Source: Nitrospinae bacterium bin107 (GTDB taxonomy: Bacteria; UBA8248). Taken from it: 64,000 nt of DNA. The notes under the pieces are model-generated. The model ran no database searches, was not told the DNA's origin, and was given only the letters and a program-made list of their open reading frames with translations. Positions within the stretch are counted from its first letter, which is position 1, and every line of letters starts with the position of its first letter. The position numbers were made by a program, and so were the translations under genes. Shown one piece after another: positions 1 through 11,465 of the stretch. The DNA lies in assembly GCA_002238965.1 (NCBI GenBank), contig MPNJ01000017.1:1-64000 (forward strand), in the 5' to 3' direction.

Positions 1-372
1 GGGCGCGCAGACGTTGTAATGAATCCGCTTTCGGCTTGATTACAGATTCCGCCGGGCCGATCCGGAATCGGTGCGGGACCGGTTCGTGGGCAGTCCGAAA
101 AAAGATTAAACTGCAACAATATCAACTAAATAGTGGATTTTTTCAGGGAAGGGAAAAAGGCGAGAAAGGCTCGACATCCAAGGGTTTCTGGATATATCGA
201 TAAATTCACGGGGTTTTTCGATAAATTCCTGAAAATCATGTCTGCTGTAATTGGTTTTAATACAAAGAGTTATCATATAAATCTGAGCGTGATACACACA
301 GATTCAGCGGCAAAAAAAGTTTTTCGCCTCCCGCGCATTTGCCCGCAACTGCCCGCATCTGGGCGCGGCCCC
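1..372. other. Left-edge intergenic region
   Basis: No gene is supported here; reading frames over it are extensions or antisense of gpsA. About 100-300 is AT-rich and holds the motif at 199-227 that recurs inverted near 8.15 kb. It lies downstream of gpsA on the minus strand. I see no convincing terminator. Confidence 0.6.
199..227 (+). repeat. AT-rich repeat copy 1 (inverted partner at 8136-8164)
   Basis: A 29-base motif, GATAAATTCACGGGGTT followed by T and TTCGATAAATT, matches the reverse complement of 8136-8164 with one mismatch. The word CGATAAATT occurs twice per copy, 21 bases apart, which is two helical turns. It sits in non-coding DNA. Its function is unknown; it could be a protein-binding site or the remnant of a small element. 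Confidence 0.7.
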
Positions 373-1392
373 CTAGGGGAGCTCGGCCCGGAGCGGACGC
401 GCCATGAGGTCCCGTACGGCATCCCCGGGGTTCCGGCCCTCGAACAACACGGCGTGCACCTCGCGGCATATGGGCATCTCCACGCCGTACTCATCCGCGA
501 GCCCCACGGCCGCAGGTGCTGTGGATACGCCCTCGGCCACGGCCGTCATGGATTCGAGTATCTTCTGCAAGGGCTCGCCCTGGCCCAGCCGCACGCCCAC
601 CGTCCTGTTCCGGCTCAGGTCGCCCGTGCAGGTGAGCACCAGATCGCCCATGCCCGCCAGGCCCGCGAAGGTCTCCGCCCGGCCGCCCATCGCCACCCCG
701 AGCCGCGCGATTTCCGCCAGCCCGCGCACGATGAGCGCCGCCCGCGCGTTCAGCCCAAGTTCCATGCCGTCGGCGACTCCCGCCGCCAGGGCGATGACGT
801 TCTTGAGCGCACCGCCGAGCTGCGCGCCGACCGGATCGGCGCCCGTGTATATCCTGAAATTGGGGGCCGAGAGCATCTCTTGAATCGCGTTCGCCACTTC
901 GGGATCTTCGGACGCCGCCGTGATGGCCGTGGGTTTTCTCTCCGCAAGCTCGCGGGCGAACGTCGGCCCCGAGAGGCAAGCGAGGGCGCGCTCGGCGCCG
1001 ACCGCCGCACCGATACATTCGGTGATAATCCGGCTGGGCAGGAGCAGAGTTTTCTCTTCCACCCCCTTCGTGGCGCTTGCGACGAGCGTTTCCTCGTGAA
1101 CCCAGGCCGCCAGCTTCGTCCACACCGCCCGGACGACGTGGCTCGGCATCACGCTCACGAGAACGTCCTGGCCCGCCGAGGCGGCTTCGGCCAGATCGGA
1201 GGTGAATCGCAAATTCTCATGCAGGGCGATTCCGGGGAGATACAGGTCGTTTTCACCGTGGGACGCCATGCGGGCGCAAAGGTCGGTCTCGAAAACCCAG
1301 AGCATCACCTCGTGGCCGGTTTCTGCGAACGAATCCGCCAGGGCCGTCCCCCAGGCGCCGGCGCCGATTACGGCGATTCGCTGCGGCGTCAT
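373..1392 (-). CDS. gpsA: Glycerol-3-phosphate dehydrogenase [NAD(P)+]
   Basis: This cytosolic enzyme reduces dihydroxyacetone phosphate to sn-glycerol 3-phosphate, the backbone of phospholipids. The 339-residue length is normal for GpsA. A Rossmann GxGxWGT motif (GAGAWGTALA, about residues 10-19) binds the nucleotide. The family signatures ATKGVE, LSGPTFA and KNVIALAAG follow, the last carrying the catalytic lysine. The C-terminal half contains AGMGDLVLTC and the GVRLGQG region. It begins four bases after the cupin gene, so the two are probably co-transcribed. The assignment is secure from motif content and length. Confidence 0.96.
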   Translation of the reverse strand: MTPQRIAVIGAGAWGTALADSFAETGHEVMLWVFETDLCARMASHGENDLYLPGIALHENLRFTSDLAEAASAGQDVLVSVMPSHVVRAVWTKLAAWVHEETLVASATKGVEEKTLLLPSRIITECIGAAVGAERALACLSGPTFARELAERKPTAITAASEDPEVANAIQEMLSAPNFRIYTGADPVGAQLGGALKNVIALAAGVADGMELGLNARAALIVRGLAEIARLGVAMGGRAETFAGLAGMGDLVLTCTGDLSRNRTVGVRLGQGEPLQKILESMTAVAEGVSTAPAAVGLADEYGVEMPICREVHAVLFEGRNPGDAVRDLMARPLRAELP

Positions 1393-1396
1393 CTTA

Positions 1397-1960
1397 TCAT
1401 CCCGAGCGACGCGTCTTTCGCTTCGCCTTGGACTTCGCGGCCGTTCTTTTTTCGGCCAACGCCTGCTTTCTCGCCGTATCGCCCTCGGCGGCGGCTTTTT
1501 TGCCGGCGGCCGACCTCGCTTCCCATTTCAGTTTGTGCTTGAGATGCTTTTCTTCTTCCCAGACATGCTGCGTGCCTTCGCCCATGAAAACGACGAAAAC
1601 CTCACAGCCGTCAGGGTATTCATACGGACCGTGCGGCAAATCCCACCCGAAAACGTAATCGCCCGGCCTCAGATCCTTGCCCGCCACGCACATCCTGCCA
1701 CGAGTCACCAGAATGGAATGCCAGCTCTTGTGCGTGTGGCGAGGCTCCACGTAGCCTTTCGGGAACTTCACCTTCATGTCGATACGCTTCATCACCGGGT
1801 CATGGGCGAAAATCTTCACCTTCACCCCTGGCGGCAGCGTCAGCAACTCGTTGCTCACATCCTCCTGCCATTCGACATCCTTGTTGTAGATGGCGCGGAA
1901 GCGGTGGTCGAAATCCTGTTTGGCGGCCTTTTTCCTGGTGGTCTGTTTCCTGGCAGGCAT
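1397..1960 (-). CDS. Cupin-domain protein with lysine-rich tail
   Basis: A 187-residue cytosolic protein with a small beta-barrel cupin domain at about residues 45-130. The motif PRHTHKSWHSIL resembles cupin motif 1 and supplies probable metal-binding histidines. A GxxxLRPGDYVFG stretch resembles the turn before motif 2. Both termini are basic; the last 50 residues or so are rich in Lys, Ala and Arg and are probably disordered. It lies directly upstream of gpsA. Substrate and reaction cannot be told from the sequence; cupins of this size include dioxygenases, isomerases and sensors. Confidence 0.8.
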   Translation of the reverse strand: MPARKQTTRKKAAKQDFDHRFRAIYNKDVEWQEDVSNELLTLPPGVKVKIFAHDPVMKRIDMKVKFPKGYVEPRHTHKSWHSILVTRGRMCVAGKDLRPGDYVFGWDLPHGPYEYPDGCEVFVVFMGEGTQHVWEEEKHLKHKLKWEARSAAGKKAAAEGDTARKQALAEKRTAAKSKAKRKTRRSG

Positions 1961-2004
1961 GTCTTCTCCTAGTGAAAATGCTTGAGAGCTTTTGGATGGT
2001 GGTT

Positions 2005-2676
2005 TTATTCATTCAGCGCGAAAATTCGAGAGGCGATATCACGGCCCAGCGTATGTCTGTTTCCGTCGACCAATAACGTTACCGTGCCGGCGAGAGGCGA
2101 TTGCTCGATCACCTCAATGGGCATTTCCGGGAAAAATCCAAGTTCTCCCAAATACCGCAAGATATTCGGGTCATCCTGTAATACACGGGTGATTTTCGTC
2201 ACCCTTCCTGCCTCGAGCGAGAGGAGACCGATTTCTTTCGTATCAACCATGGTGCCGTCTTTGGCGGGAATCGGGTCCCCGTGGGGATCCAGGGTGGGAT
2301 AGCCGAGTTCCTTGTCCAAAACGGCTTCGAGTTCCTCGCTCAAGACATGCTCCAATTCTTCCGCCTCGACATCCACCTTGTCCCACTCAATTCCCATCTT
2401 CTGGTTCAGGTACAACTCGAGCAACCGGTGGTGCCGAATAATCTCTAATGCGACTTTCTCCCCCTTCGAGCTTAAAACGACCCCTTTATACGGCTTATAT
2501 GTAAGCAATCCCTGATGATCGAGTTTCTTGACCATGCTCGTCACCGACGCAGCCGAGATTTCCATACAATCCGCTATCGCGCTCGTGGTGACAGGGGACG
2601 ATTCCTGCTGAAGCTTGAAGATGTTCTTCAGATAATCTTCAATTTGCTTGCTTAGACGTGGCAATGATTCGGACAA
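2005..2676 (-). CDS. DtxR/MntR-family metal-dependent regulator
   Basis: A metal-responsive DNA-binding repressor of the DtxR/MntR/IdeR family, about 223 residues. The N-terminal winged helix (IEDYLKNIF to SVTSMVKKLDHQGLL, residues 10-60) is followed by a dimerisation/metal domain with ILRHHRLLE-like sequence (IIRHHRLLELYL) and the ELEHVLSEELE helix. A FeoA-like SH3 domain closes the protein. I place the start at the TTG at 2676: it has an AGGGGA ribosome-binding site six bases upstream and lies downstream of a strong predicted promoter (2717-2745), which excludes longer starts. It lies just downstream of the TonB-like gene, which suggests control of iron or manganese uptake. Confidence 0.88.
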   Translation of the reverse strand: MSESLPRLSKQIEDYLKNIFKLQQESSPVTTSAIADCMEISAASVTSMVKKLDHQGLLTYKPYKGVVLSSKGEKVALEIIRHHRLLELYLNQKMGIEWDKVDVEAEELEHVLSEELEAVLDKELGYPTLDPHGDPIPAKDGTMVDTKEIGLLSLEAGRVTKITRVLQDDPNILRYLGELGFFPEMPIEVIEQSPLAGTVTLLVDGNRHTLGRDIASRIFALNE

Positions 2677-2716
2677 AGAGTAATCCCCTGATTGGCAGTG
2701 AATCACCGAAAAAATC

Positions 2717-2745
2717 ATCCTAGAATCAGCACTTGATGGTGTCAA
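2717..2745 (-). promoter_or_regulatory. Predicted sigma-70 promoter of the DtxR/MntR-type gene
   Basis: On the minus strand, TTGACA (2740-2745) and TAGGAT (2717-2722) are separated by exactly 17 bases. The predicted transcription start falls near 2710, just upstream of the TTG chosen as translation start. Confidence 0.7.
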
Positions 2746-2790
2746 CCAAATAGACCACCACAAGATTTGGAAATGATACCCACGCTTGGC

Positions 2791-4476
2791 TCAGTCATAC
2801 ACGAATGTGGCTGTAATCGACTTGCGTTCAAGGCCTTCCGGAAACGGATTGAACGGCGCCGCTTTGGTGACGGCGGCCATCGCCAAATCATCGAGAATTC
2901 GAACCCCTGCGGATTTGACTAGACGAACTTCTTCCAAGGCACCATTTTTTTTCAGTTTAAAGCGCAACAACAGCTTACCCCTGTTTTTTTGCGCCTCCAA
3001 AGGCCATATCCAGGCATTCTGGATTCTTCTCTTAATATGAGCGAAATAAGAAGCGTAGCGAAAATCACGCGTATCAAGCGAAATGGTCTCCCCCTCTTCT
3101 TTTTCCAGGTCTTCGTCCGATAAGCTCTTTTTCGCGATTCTGTCTGCTATCTCGTCCGAGAGATCAAACTGAGGGAGATTGGGTTTGCCTTTGGGTTTTG
3201 GCTTCACTCGAAATAGCGCCAAAGGGTCCTTTACTTGAGGCCGCTTTGGAACTGGCCGCTTCGGTCGAAAAACCGGTTTCAACGCGGCCAATTCAACCTT
3301 CTCCTTCGTCTGTTTCTTCGCATCGACTTTCTTGTTCTTTTTGGGAAGCTTTTTCTTTACAACCTTCTTTACTGCTTTTTTCTCGACCACCGGATTGGGC
3401 TTGTCCTTATCCCTCGGAGACTCTTTGGATTCTATTCTCTTCTTTTCCGGCATTTTATCCACTACTTTTGGTTGTATCTCTTCCTGCTTGGTAGCGGACG
3501 ATTGGGACTTGTCAGAAGGCTCGGGTGTCGGCGCGATACTTGTCGTTTCGATGGGCTTGATCGTTTTCTTTATTTCCGGAATATCAGGAGATTCTCTCAC
3601 CGGTATTTTTTTCACCTTTTGGGGCTGAGTTTTCGGTGTTACGTCCACCGGAGGGTTTCGCCTTACGGGTTTGGGGGCTTGAACTTGAGCCTTCGGTTTT
3701 GGAGCCGGGGGCAATGCAGCCATTTTCAGCTTTTTTGAATTTTTTCCCTTCGCCTCGATTTTCTGGCTCTCCTCCCGAGGCTTTTTCTTTACCACTTTCC
3801 TTACCGTTTTTTTCTCGACCACCGGCCTGGATTTGCTCTCGATCTTCGGAATCGCTTTGGCCGCTTTTTTTTCTCTCTCTGGCTTTTTATCCGCAGTCGG
3901 CTTTGCCTTTGGTTGTATCTTGTCTTGAATCGCGAGCGGCGGGGTCTTGACCGAAGGCTCTGGTTTCGGCGCAAGGCTCGCCGTCTCTGTCGGCTGTGGC
4001 GTTTCTGTTATCTCCGAAGTTTCAGGAGATTTCTTTTCCCGCTTTTTTTCCTCCCTTTCAGGCTCAGGCTTTGGTTTTACGACTGCTGGAGACGTTGGCG
4101 GCCGGGTCGGAGAGACGGAAAGAGCCGGAACCCTCGATTCCGGCGCAGGCGATAGTGACGCCGTTTCAGGGCCGACTCCTCCTCGGCGAGATGGAATCAA
4201 GTCTCTATCTTCGCGCCTCAAGCGCGGGGTCTTGCCGGGTTTGCCGGAACCACTTTCTTTTCGGTTGGCATTCGATAAAAACTGACTTTGCGGGTTCAGG
4301 GGGAGTTTTTCTTCGGGTTTCTCGACGGATAAGACTCGAAATTTGATAGGGCTGCTTTTCTTCGAGCGTTCTCTCCAAACGTATTCATGGCTTGAGGCCG
4401 CGAATACGAGCAGGTGCAATGATAACGATACCAGGAAAAGGGTGAAAGGAAGTCTTTTCGGTTTTTCTCTCGCCAT
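2791..4476 (-). CDS. TonB-family energy transducer with long duplicated Pro/Lys linker
   Basis: TonB-type proteins span the periplasm and pass proton-motive-force energy to outer-membrane receptors. This one has about 561 residues, roughly twice the usual length. It has one N-terminal membrane helix (residues 10-28) and a very long Pro/Lys/Glu linker (45-410). The C-terminal TonB domain (YASYFAHIKRRIQNAW onward, about 475-561) is complete. The linker holds an imperfect internal duplication of about 145 residues: APKPEPS, PVVEKK and KVVKKK recur in the same order. The start at 4476 has a GAGGGA site five bases upstream. No exbBD or receptor gene is nearby. It could instead be a TolA-like or gliding-associated TonB homologue. 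Confidence 0.85.
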   Translation of the reverse strand: MAREKPKRLPFTLFLVSLSLHLLVFAASSHEYVWRERSKKSSPIKFRVLSVEKPEEKLPLNPQSQFLSNANRKESGSGKPGKTPRLRREDRDLIPSRRGGVGPETASLSPAPESRVPALSVSPTRPPTSPAVVKPKPEPEREEKKREKKSPETSEITETPQPTETASLAPKPEPSVKTPPLAIQDKIQPKAKPTADKKPEREKKAAKAIPKIESKSRPVVEKKTVRKVVKKKPREESQKIEAKGKNSKKLKMAALPPAPKPKAQVQAPKPVRRNPPVDVTPKTQPQKVKKIPVRESPDIPEIKKTIKPIETTSIAPTPEPSDKSQSSATKQEEIQPKVVDKMPEKKRIESKESPRDKDKPNPVVEKKAVKKVVKKKLPKKNKKVDAKKQTKEKVELAALKPVFRPKRPVPKRPQVKDPLALFRVKPKPKGKPNLPQFDLSDEIADRIAKKSLSDEDLEKEEGETISLDTRDFRYASYFAHIKRRIQNAWIWPLEAQKNRGKLLLRFKLKKNGALEEVRLVKSAGVRILDDLAMAAVTKAAPFNPFPEGLERKSITATFVYD

Positions 4477-4616
4477 ACATCCCTCTCTGTTCAAACTAAA
4501 TCATCGCTTGAATCCGTGCGAGAAGGCAAACCAGCGGAATTATACGGTGAAGATACATCATGCTTTAATCTTGCGGGATGAATTACTGCTCCTCAAAACA
4601 CCCAGCAGCTATTCTC

Positions 4617-4649
4617 CACAAAAAAAGGGGGCCCCGAGAGGCCCCCTTT
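4617..4649 (-). terminator. Rho-independent terminator after groEL
   Basis: A perfect 10-bp stem (4624-4633 with 4640-4649, six-base loop) is followed on the minus strand by a run of seven T. It lies 19 bases past the groEL stop and separates groESL from the TonB-like gene. Confidence 0.9.
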
Positions 4650-4667
4650 GAACATCGAAACAATAAC

Positions 4668-6646
<1,979 letters not shown>

Positions 6647-6777
6647 CACTTCCTCCTTGCAAAATAAAGAAATGTTGCTTTTAATCGGGACACCCAACTG
6701 AAAATGATCTCTATCGTCCGCAAGCCGTCATTCGGGCGAAACGACTTCTGAACTCTCACCTCATTCCTTCTGAGCGA

Positions 6778-6806
6778 GGTATAGGGAAAAAGATACCACT
6801 TGTCAA
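6778..6806 (-). promoter_or_regulatory. Sigma-70 promoter of groESL
   Basis: On the minus strand, a perfect -35 TTGACA (6801-6806) and TATACC (6778-6783) lie 17 bases apart. The predicted start is about 130 bases upstream of groES. The adjoining CIRCE element ends seven bases before the -35 box. Confidence 0.85.
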
Positions 6807-6812
6807 GCGCTG

Positions 6813-6839
6813 TTAGCACTCAAGACGCCAGACTGCTAA
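6813..6839. promoter_or_regulatory. CIRCE operator (HrcA binding site) of groESL
   Basis: TTAGCACTC, nine bases, then GACTGCTAA: the CIRCE inverted repeat with a single mismatch to the consensus right arm GAGTGCTAA. It lies just upstream of the -35 box. HrcA encoded at 43234-44286 is the expected ligand. Confidence 0.93.
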
Positions 6840-7058
6840 CAACGCGGCTGCTTCAATTAAATATCTGATTTCTATTTACTTATCGGCACATTCAGAAATG
6901 GCGGCGGGTCCAGCATGAAAAGATTCCTGGAATTTTCGCTAAATTCAGCCTTTCGTCCATCTCGGGATCGGGTGACGTATTCCGCGTCATGGGCTATCTT
7001 CTCGTTGAATGATGGAGAATTTCATATACAAGCATCAACGCAGAAGGAGTTCGACGAA

Positions 7059-7835
<777 letters not shown>

Positions 7836-8135
7836 GCGAAATCAACTTCTTATGTCGTCACGTTCTCGGACGCGGCGCACGGAACAGGCGGTGGCGTGCG
7901 CCTTTCAGGGCCGGGCGAACACCCTCCTGATGCGACGGGCGGCCGCCCTGATCAGAGGCGCAGTTCCCCGCAATTCCGCGCATCTGCCGTTATCTTGAGA
8001 TGCACGGGCCATGGCAGAATTCACCTGCGCCCCGGTGCGGCGGCGGAATCCGGCCGTCGGAACCGGTTTTCGCGCACGGGTTCGGACCCCGCAAGTCCCC
8101 ACATTTTCACGCATTTCCCCTCGAAAATTTATGGA

Positions 8136-8164
8136 AATTTATCGAATAACCCCGTGAATTTATC
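8136..8164 (-). repeat. AT-rich repeat copy 2 (inverted relative to 199-227)
   Basis: On the minus strand this reads GATAAATTCACGGGGTT, one base, TTCGATAAATT, one mismatch from copy 1. Flanking bases add a further related word (ATAAATTTTCG), extending the 21-base periodicity. The pair brackets 0.2-8.16 kb. Confidence 0.7.
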
Positions 8165-8465
8165 TATATTTACGGAAATGATTATTTGCATTTCGCATGT
8201 TCCCCGCTTCGACTGATCGACGGCCCGGCTCCTGCGATCCGCGCCCCTTCCGCCCCCTGAAAAAAGAAAGCCGACGGGCGGCCTTTCGAGCATACCCCAT
8301 CCCCCCGAAAATTCCGTAACGGCGAATGCGGGTAATTGCGGCCCGTGAAAATGGATGACGAGCCCGACCGATGAGGGAGGAATTGACCGACCGGGGGGAA
8401 GGTTCGCGGCCTTCGGTCGACATTCCGGCGCATGCCCGGGGCCGGTTCCACCGATTTTCAGACAA

Positions 8466-8494
8466 TTGCAAATCATTCCGGTTTCCCGTATACA
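8466..8494 (+). promoter_or_regulatory. Predicted promoter of the ABC importer operon
   Basis: TTGCAA (8466-8471), 17 bases, TATACA (8489-8494). The predicted start is about 140 bases before the ATPase gene. The same -35 hexamer and spacing occur before the redox cluster at 13644. Confidence 0.65.
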
Positions 8495-8639
8495 CGAACA
8501 ATATAGAGAACGACAAAAGGAAGCTCTCGAACTCGTGGTCCGCACATGTGCGGGGGCATGCGACGGCCGACGATGAGCGACGCGACAGGGTTCGTCATCA
8601 TGGGGAAATCGGGGTCGCCGCAGCCGGAAAAGGAGAGTC

Positions 8640-9767
8640 ATGGCTGCCGTTGATCTCATCGACGTGACGAAGAGATTCGGCCGGGTCACCGTCATCACCG
8701 ATCTGAACCTGCAGATCGAAGAAGGCGAATTCGTGGTGCTGGTCGGCCCCTCGGGCTGCGGCAAGTCCACGACGCTTCGCATGATCGCCGGTCTCGAGGA
8801 AGTCTCGGCGGGCCGCATCATGATCGCCGGAAACGACGTCACCCATGCGCCTCCCAAGGCCCGTGACATCACCATGGTCTTCCAGTCCTACGCGCTCTAT
8901 CCGCACATGGACGTGGCGGGCAACATGTCGTTCTCGCTTCGCCTCGCCAAGTTCCCCAAGGCGGAGATCGCCGCGCGGGTGGCGCGCGCCGCGGAAATGC
9001 TCGGCCTGAGCGAACTGCTGCACCGCCAGCCGAGGGAGCTTTCGGGCGGACAGCGCCAGCGCGTCGCCATGGGACGCGCCATCGTGCGCGACGCCTATTG
9101 CTTCCTGTTCGACGAACCCCTCTCGAACCTCGACGCCAAGCTCCGCGCCCAGATGCGCACCGAGCTGGCCCTTCTGCACAAGCAGCTCGACCGCACAATG
9201 ATCTACGTGACCCACGACCAGATCGAGGCCATGACGATGGCCGACCGCATCGTGATCATGGACGAGGGTGTCATTCAGCAGATCGGCACGCCGCCCGAGG
9301 TCTACAATCACCCCGTCAACCGGTTTGTCGCCGGCTTCATCGGCTCGCCGGCCATGAACATGCTCGACGGGGAGATCAAGGGGGAAGGTTCGGAATACGT
9401 GATTTCAGGAGACGGCTTCGAACTGCCGGTTCCCAGGGCCTTCCACGAGAGCCTCGCCGGCGCCGGTTCCCGGAAAGTCGTCGCGGGCCTGCGTCCCGAG
9501 CATTTCTCCTCGACGGGAGCGAGGTATTCGGGCGGCGCCACGGCCCCGGTGCAGCTCGCGGTCGACGTCGCCGAGTATGTCGGCTCCAACCAGTTTCTCG
9601 CCGCGCGCATCGGCGAGCAAAGGATTTCCGTTTCCGTGGAAGCCGGCCCGGAGCACGGGCGGATGGAATCCGGCACTTATTATTTCGAAACGGAGAGGCT
9701 CTACCTGTTCGACAGGGAGACCGGTCTCGCGCTCAAGCCGGCCGCCCGGGCCGGTACGGTTTCATAA
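8640..9767 (+). CDS. Carbohydrate-type ABC importer, ATP-binding subunit (MalK/UgpC family)
   Basis: The cytosolic motor of a binding-protein-dependent importer. It has 375 residues. Walker A GPSGCGKST (36-44), the Q-loop FQSYALYPHM, signature LSGGQ (134-138), Walker B CFLFDEP (154-160) and switch His in VTHDQ are all intact. A C-terminal OB-type regulatory domain typical of MalK/UgpC follows (about 240-375). An AGGAGA-like site precedes the ATG. It opens the importer locus; the binding protein and both permeases follow, with a repeat-bearing gap of 329 bases before the binding protein. Confidence 0.94.
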   Translation: MAAVDLIDVTKRFGRVTVITDLNLQIEEGEFVVLVGPSGCGKSTTLRMIAGLEEVSAGRIMIAGNDVTHAPPKARDITMVFQSYALYPHMDVAGNMSFSLRLAKFPKAEIAARVARAAEMLGLSELLHRQPRELSGGQRQRVAMGRAIVRDAYCFLFDEPLSNLDAKLRAQMRTELALLHKQLDRTMIYVTHDQIEAMTMADRIVIMDEGVIQQIGTPPEVYNHPVNRFVAGFIGSPAMNMLDGEIKGEGSEYVISGDGFELPVPRAFHESLAGAGSRKVVAGLRPEHFSSTGARYSGGATAPVQLAVDVAEYVGSNQFLAARIGEQRISVSVEAGPEHGRMESGTYYFETERLYLFDRETGLALKPAARAGTVS

Positions 9768-9778
9768 GGGATGGTTTT

Positions 9779-9855
9779 GTAGGGACAGGCCCCCGTGCCT
9801 GTCCAGACGAAGAACAACCACGGAGGGCAGGACAGGCACGGGGGCCTGTCCCTAC
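9779..9855. repeat. Inverted repeat of the GTAGGGACAGG family
   Basis: Bases 9779-9804, starting GTAGGGACAGGCCCCCGTGC, are exactly the reverse complement of 9830-9855. A 25-base spacer separates the arms, so the whole can fold as one long hairpin. Related copies lie at 13363, 27264, 31746, 31857 and 33035. Confidence 0.9.
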
Positions 9856-9895
9856 GGTCGCTATTCGAGGGTGATGTGTAGGGTCAGACATATTT

Positions 9896-9915
9896 GTCGG
9901 ACATATATGTCCGAC
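9896..9915. repeat. 20-bp perfect palindrome (GTCGGACATATATGTCCGAC)
   Basis: A perfect palindrome preceded by a degraded copy (GGTCAGACATATTTGTCGG) and followed by CTAC. A half copy, GTAGGTCAGACATATAGG, lies at 13530-13547. It may be a mobile short palindrome or a dimeric protein-binding site. Confidence 0.8.
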
Positions 9916-10096
9916 CTACAACAGAAACAGCGATGACGCCGGAATGACGGCAGTGGTTCATTCCGAACGAGGGAATGGTTCGGGAGAGGGAATGATGAAT
10001 CGGGCTGCTGGATTCTTTATGAATGGACCACTCAGGAGAAGTTGTCGATTCAAGTGTATGATTCCATTTCATTACTAACCTGATAAGGAGGAAATC

Positions 10097-11452
10097 ATGA
10101 AATCGAAATTCCGGATCACAGGGCTGGTCGCGCTTGCGGCGGCCCTGGCCCTGACGTTCAGCGCCACGACGCTGATGGCCAATCCCTACGAGAAGTACAA
10201 GGGCAAGACGCTGGTGGTCAGCTGGCCCTCGAATTCGCACTTCAAGAAGGCCAAGCAACTGGTCGCCGAGTTCACAAAGGAGACGGGGATCAAGGTCGAG
10301 ATCGACTACTCCCAGTACCTCAAGATGCGGAATCGCCAGCTTCTGGAGATGAGCAAGAAAGACGGCGACTTCGACGTCGTCGCATGGGTGGTGATGTGGA
10401 AGGGCGAGTACGTGGCGAAGGGCCTGCTGACGCCCCTGTCGCAGTTCTTCACCAGCCCCGCGTTCGTCGACCCGAACTACGACATCGATGACATCGCCGA
10501 CGCCTACATCCAGAACGGCGGCATCGTCGGCGGCAAGAAGGGCTATCTGCCCGGCAAGTCGGGCGCGCTCTACGGCCTGCCGTTCGGCGCCGAGACCTCG
10601 ATACTGGCCTACCGCAAGGACGTGTTCAAGAAGCTGGGCCTCGCCGTGCCGAAGACCTACGCCGACGTCCGCAAGGCGGCGAAGACCATCAAGGAGAAGA
10701 CGGGGATGGGCGGCCTCACCATGCGCGGCAAGACCGGACACCAGGTCACGGCAGCCTGGCTGTTCCATGCCGCGCCCATGGGCGCCCGCGTATTCGACGA
10801 CAAGTGGCAGCCCGTCTTCAACAGCCCCGCCGGCGTGAAGACCGCGGAGTTCCTGCGCGAGACGGTGAAGTACGGCCCCCGGGGCATTCCCTCCTACAGC
10901 TACGGCGAGGCGTCCAAGGCGTTCCTGCACGGCGACGCCGCCATGTACATCGACTCGCTGAAGATCGCCGCCAGGGCCCGCGACCCGAAGCAATCGAAGG
11001 TCGTCGGCAAGGTTGGCTACGCGCTCCATCCGACCGACGTCCAGTGCGGCTCCGAGACGGGCGGTTTCGCCATGGGCATACCGGCCAACTCGAAGAACAA
11101 GGAGGCGGCGTTCCTGTTCATCCAGTGGTTGACCTCGAAGAAGGCCGACCGGCGGATCGTCGAGCTCGGCGGCGACCCGATCCGCATCTCCACGCTCACC
11201 GATCCGGTGTTCTCCAAAAAATTCCCGGAATATCCGGTGATCGCGGAACAGCTCAAATGCGCCGACCCGGACTGGCGGCCGCTGATCCCCGAGTGGAACG
11301 AGTTGAACATCAAGGTGCTCGGCATCGCGCTGCACCAGGTCCTGACCTCCGACAAGCCCATCAAGCCGATTCTGGACAAGGCGGCGGTAAAGGCGCGCGC
11401 CGTCATGAAACGCGAGGGCTACTATCGGTGGCAGTCGAAATCTTCCAAGTAG
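10097..11452 (+). CDS. ABC importer extracellular solute-binding protein
   Basis: A periplasmic receptor that captures substrate and delivers it to the permeases. It has 451 residues with a signal peptide (hydrophobic residues 9-30, cleavage probably after LMA). The fold is a family 1 (maltose-type) binding protein: LVVSWPSNSHFKKAKQLV near the mature start, the DFDVVAW core strand, YGLPFGAET and a late GGFAMGIPANSKNKEAA segment. An excellent AAGGAGG ribosome-binding site precedes the ATG. Sugar or polyol is the usual substrate class; the actual one cannot be read from sequence. A strong hairpin follows the gene, which often raises expression of the receptor relative to the permeases. Confidence 0.92.
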   Translation: MKSKFRITGLVALAAALALTFSATTLMANPYEKYKGKTLVVSWPSNSHFKKAKQLVAEFTKETGIKVEIDYSQYLKMRNRQLLEMSKKDGDFDVVAWVVMWKGEYVAKGLLTPLSQFFTSPAFVDPNYDIDDIADAYIQNGGIVGGKKGYLPGKSGALYGLPFGAETSILAYRKDVFKKLGLAVPKTYADVRKAAKTIKEKTGMGGLTMRGKTGHQVTAAWLFHAAPMGARVFDDKWQPVFNSPAGVKTAEFLRETVKYGPRGIPSYSYGEASKAFLHGDAAMYIDSLKIAARARDPKQSKVVGKVGYALHPTDVQCGSETGGFAMGIPANSKNKEAAFLFIQWLTSKKADRRIVELGGDPIRISTLTDPVFSKKFPEYPVIAEQLKCADPDWRPLIPEWNELNIKVLGIALHQVLTSDKPIKPILDKAAVKARAVMKREGYYRWQSKSSK

Positions 11453-11465
11453 CCGAAACCCCTGA

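Larger units (their letters stand above)
6647..7058. other. Divergent intergenic region groES / enoyl-CoA hydratase
   Basis: Holds the groESL promoter (6778-6806) and CIRCE (6813-6839) on the groES side. The part facing the hydratase (6840-7058) is AT-rich near 6850-6900. I found no promoter there with good spacing. The in-frame extension of the hydratase upstream of 7059 shows no family similarity and is not counted as coding. Confidence 0.6.
7836..8639. other. 800-bp intergenic region before the ABC importer
   Basis: No convincing gene. Short open frames on both strands lack ribosome-binding sites, domains or plausible composition. The region contains the AT-rich repeat copy at 8136-8164 and a well-formed promoter for the importer at 8466-8494. 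A GC-rich stretch (7860-8100) shows nothing recognisable. Confidence 0.6.
9768..10096. other. Intergenic region with repeats between ATPase and binding protein
   Basis: Contains a perfect 26-bp inverted repeat (9779-9804 and 9830-9855), the 20-bp palindrome at 9896-9915 and a partial copy of the GTCATTCCGG-type repeat near 9932. The rest holds the AAGGAGGAAATC ribosome-binding site of the binding-protein gene. No gene is seen. Confidence 0.7.

Noticed and set aside
133-1542. Long plus-strand open frame opposite gpsA (469 codons).
   Set aside because: It is antisense to a clear GpsA, rich in Arg/His/Pro as expected of a shadow frame, and has no ribosome-binding site or domain.
8160-8516. Small minus-strand frames in the 7.8-8.6 kb gap.
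   Set aside because: No ribosome-binding site; one runs into the repeat at 8136 and the predicted importer promoter lies inside it.
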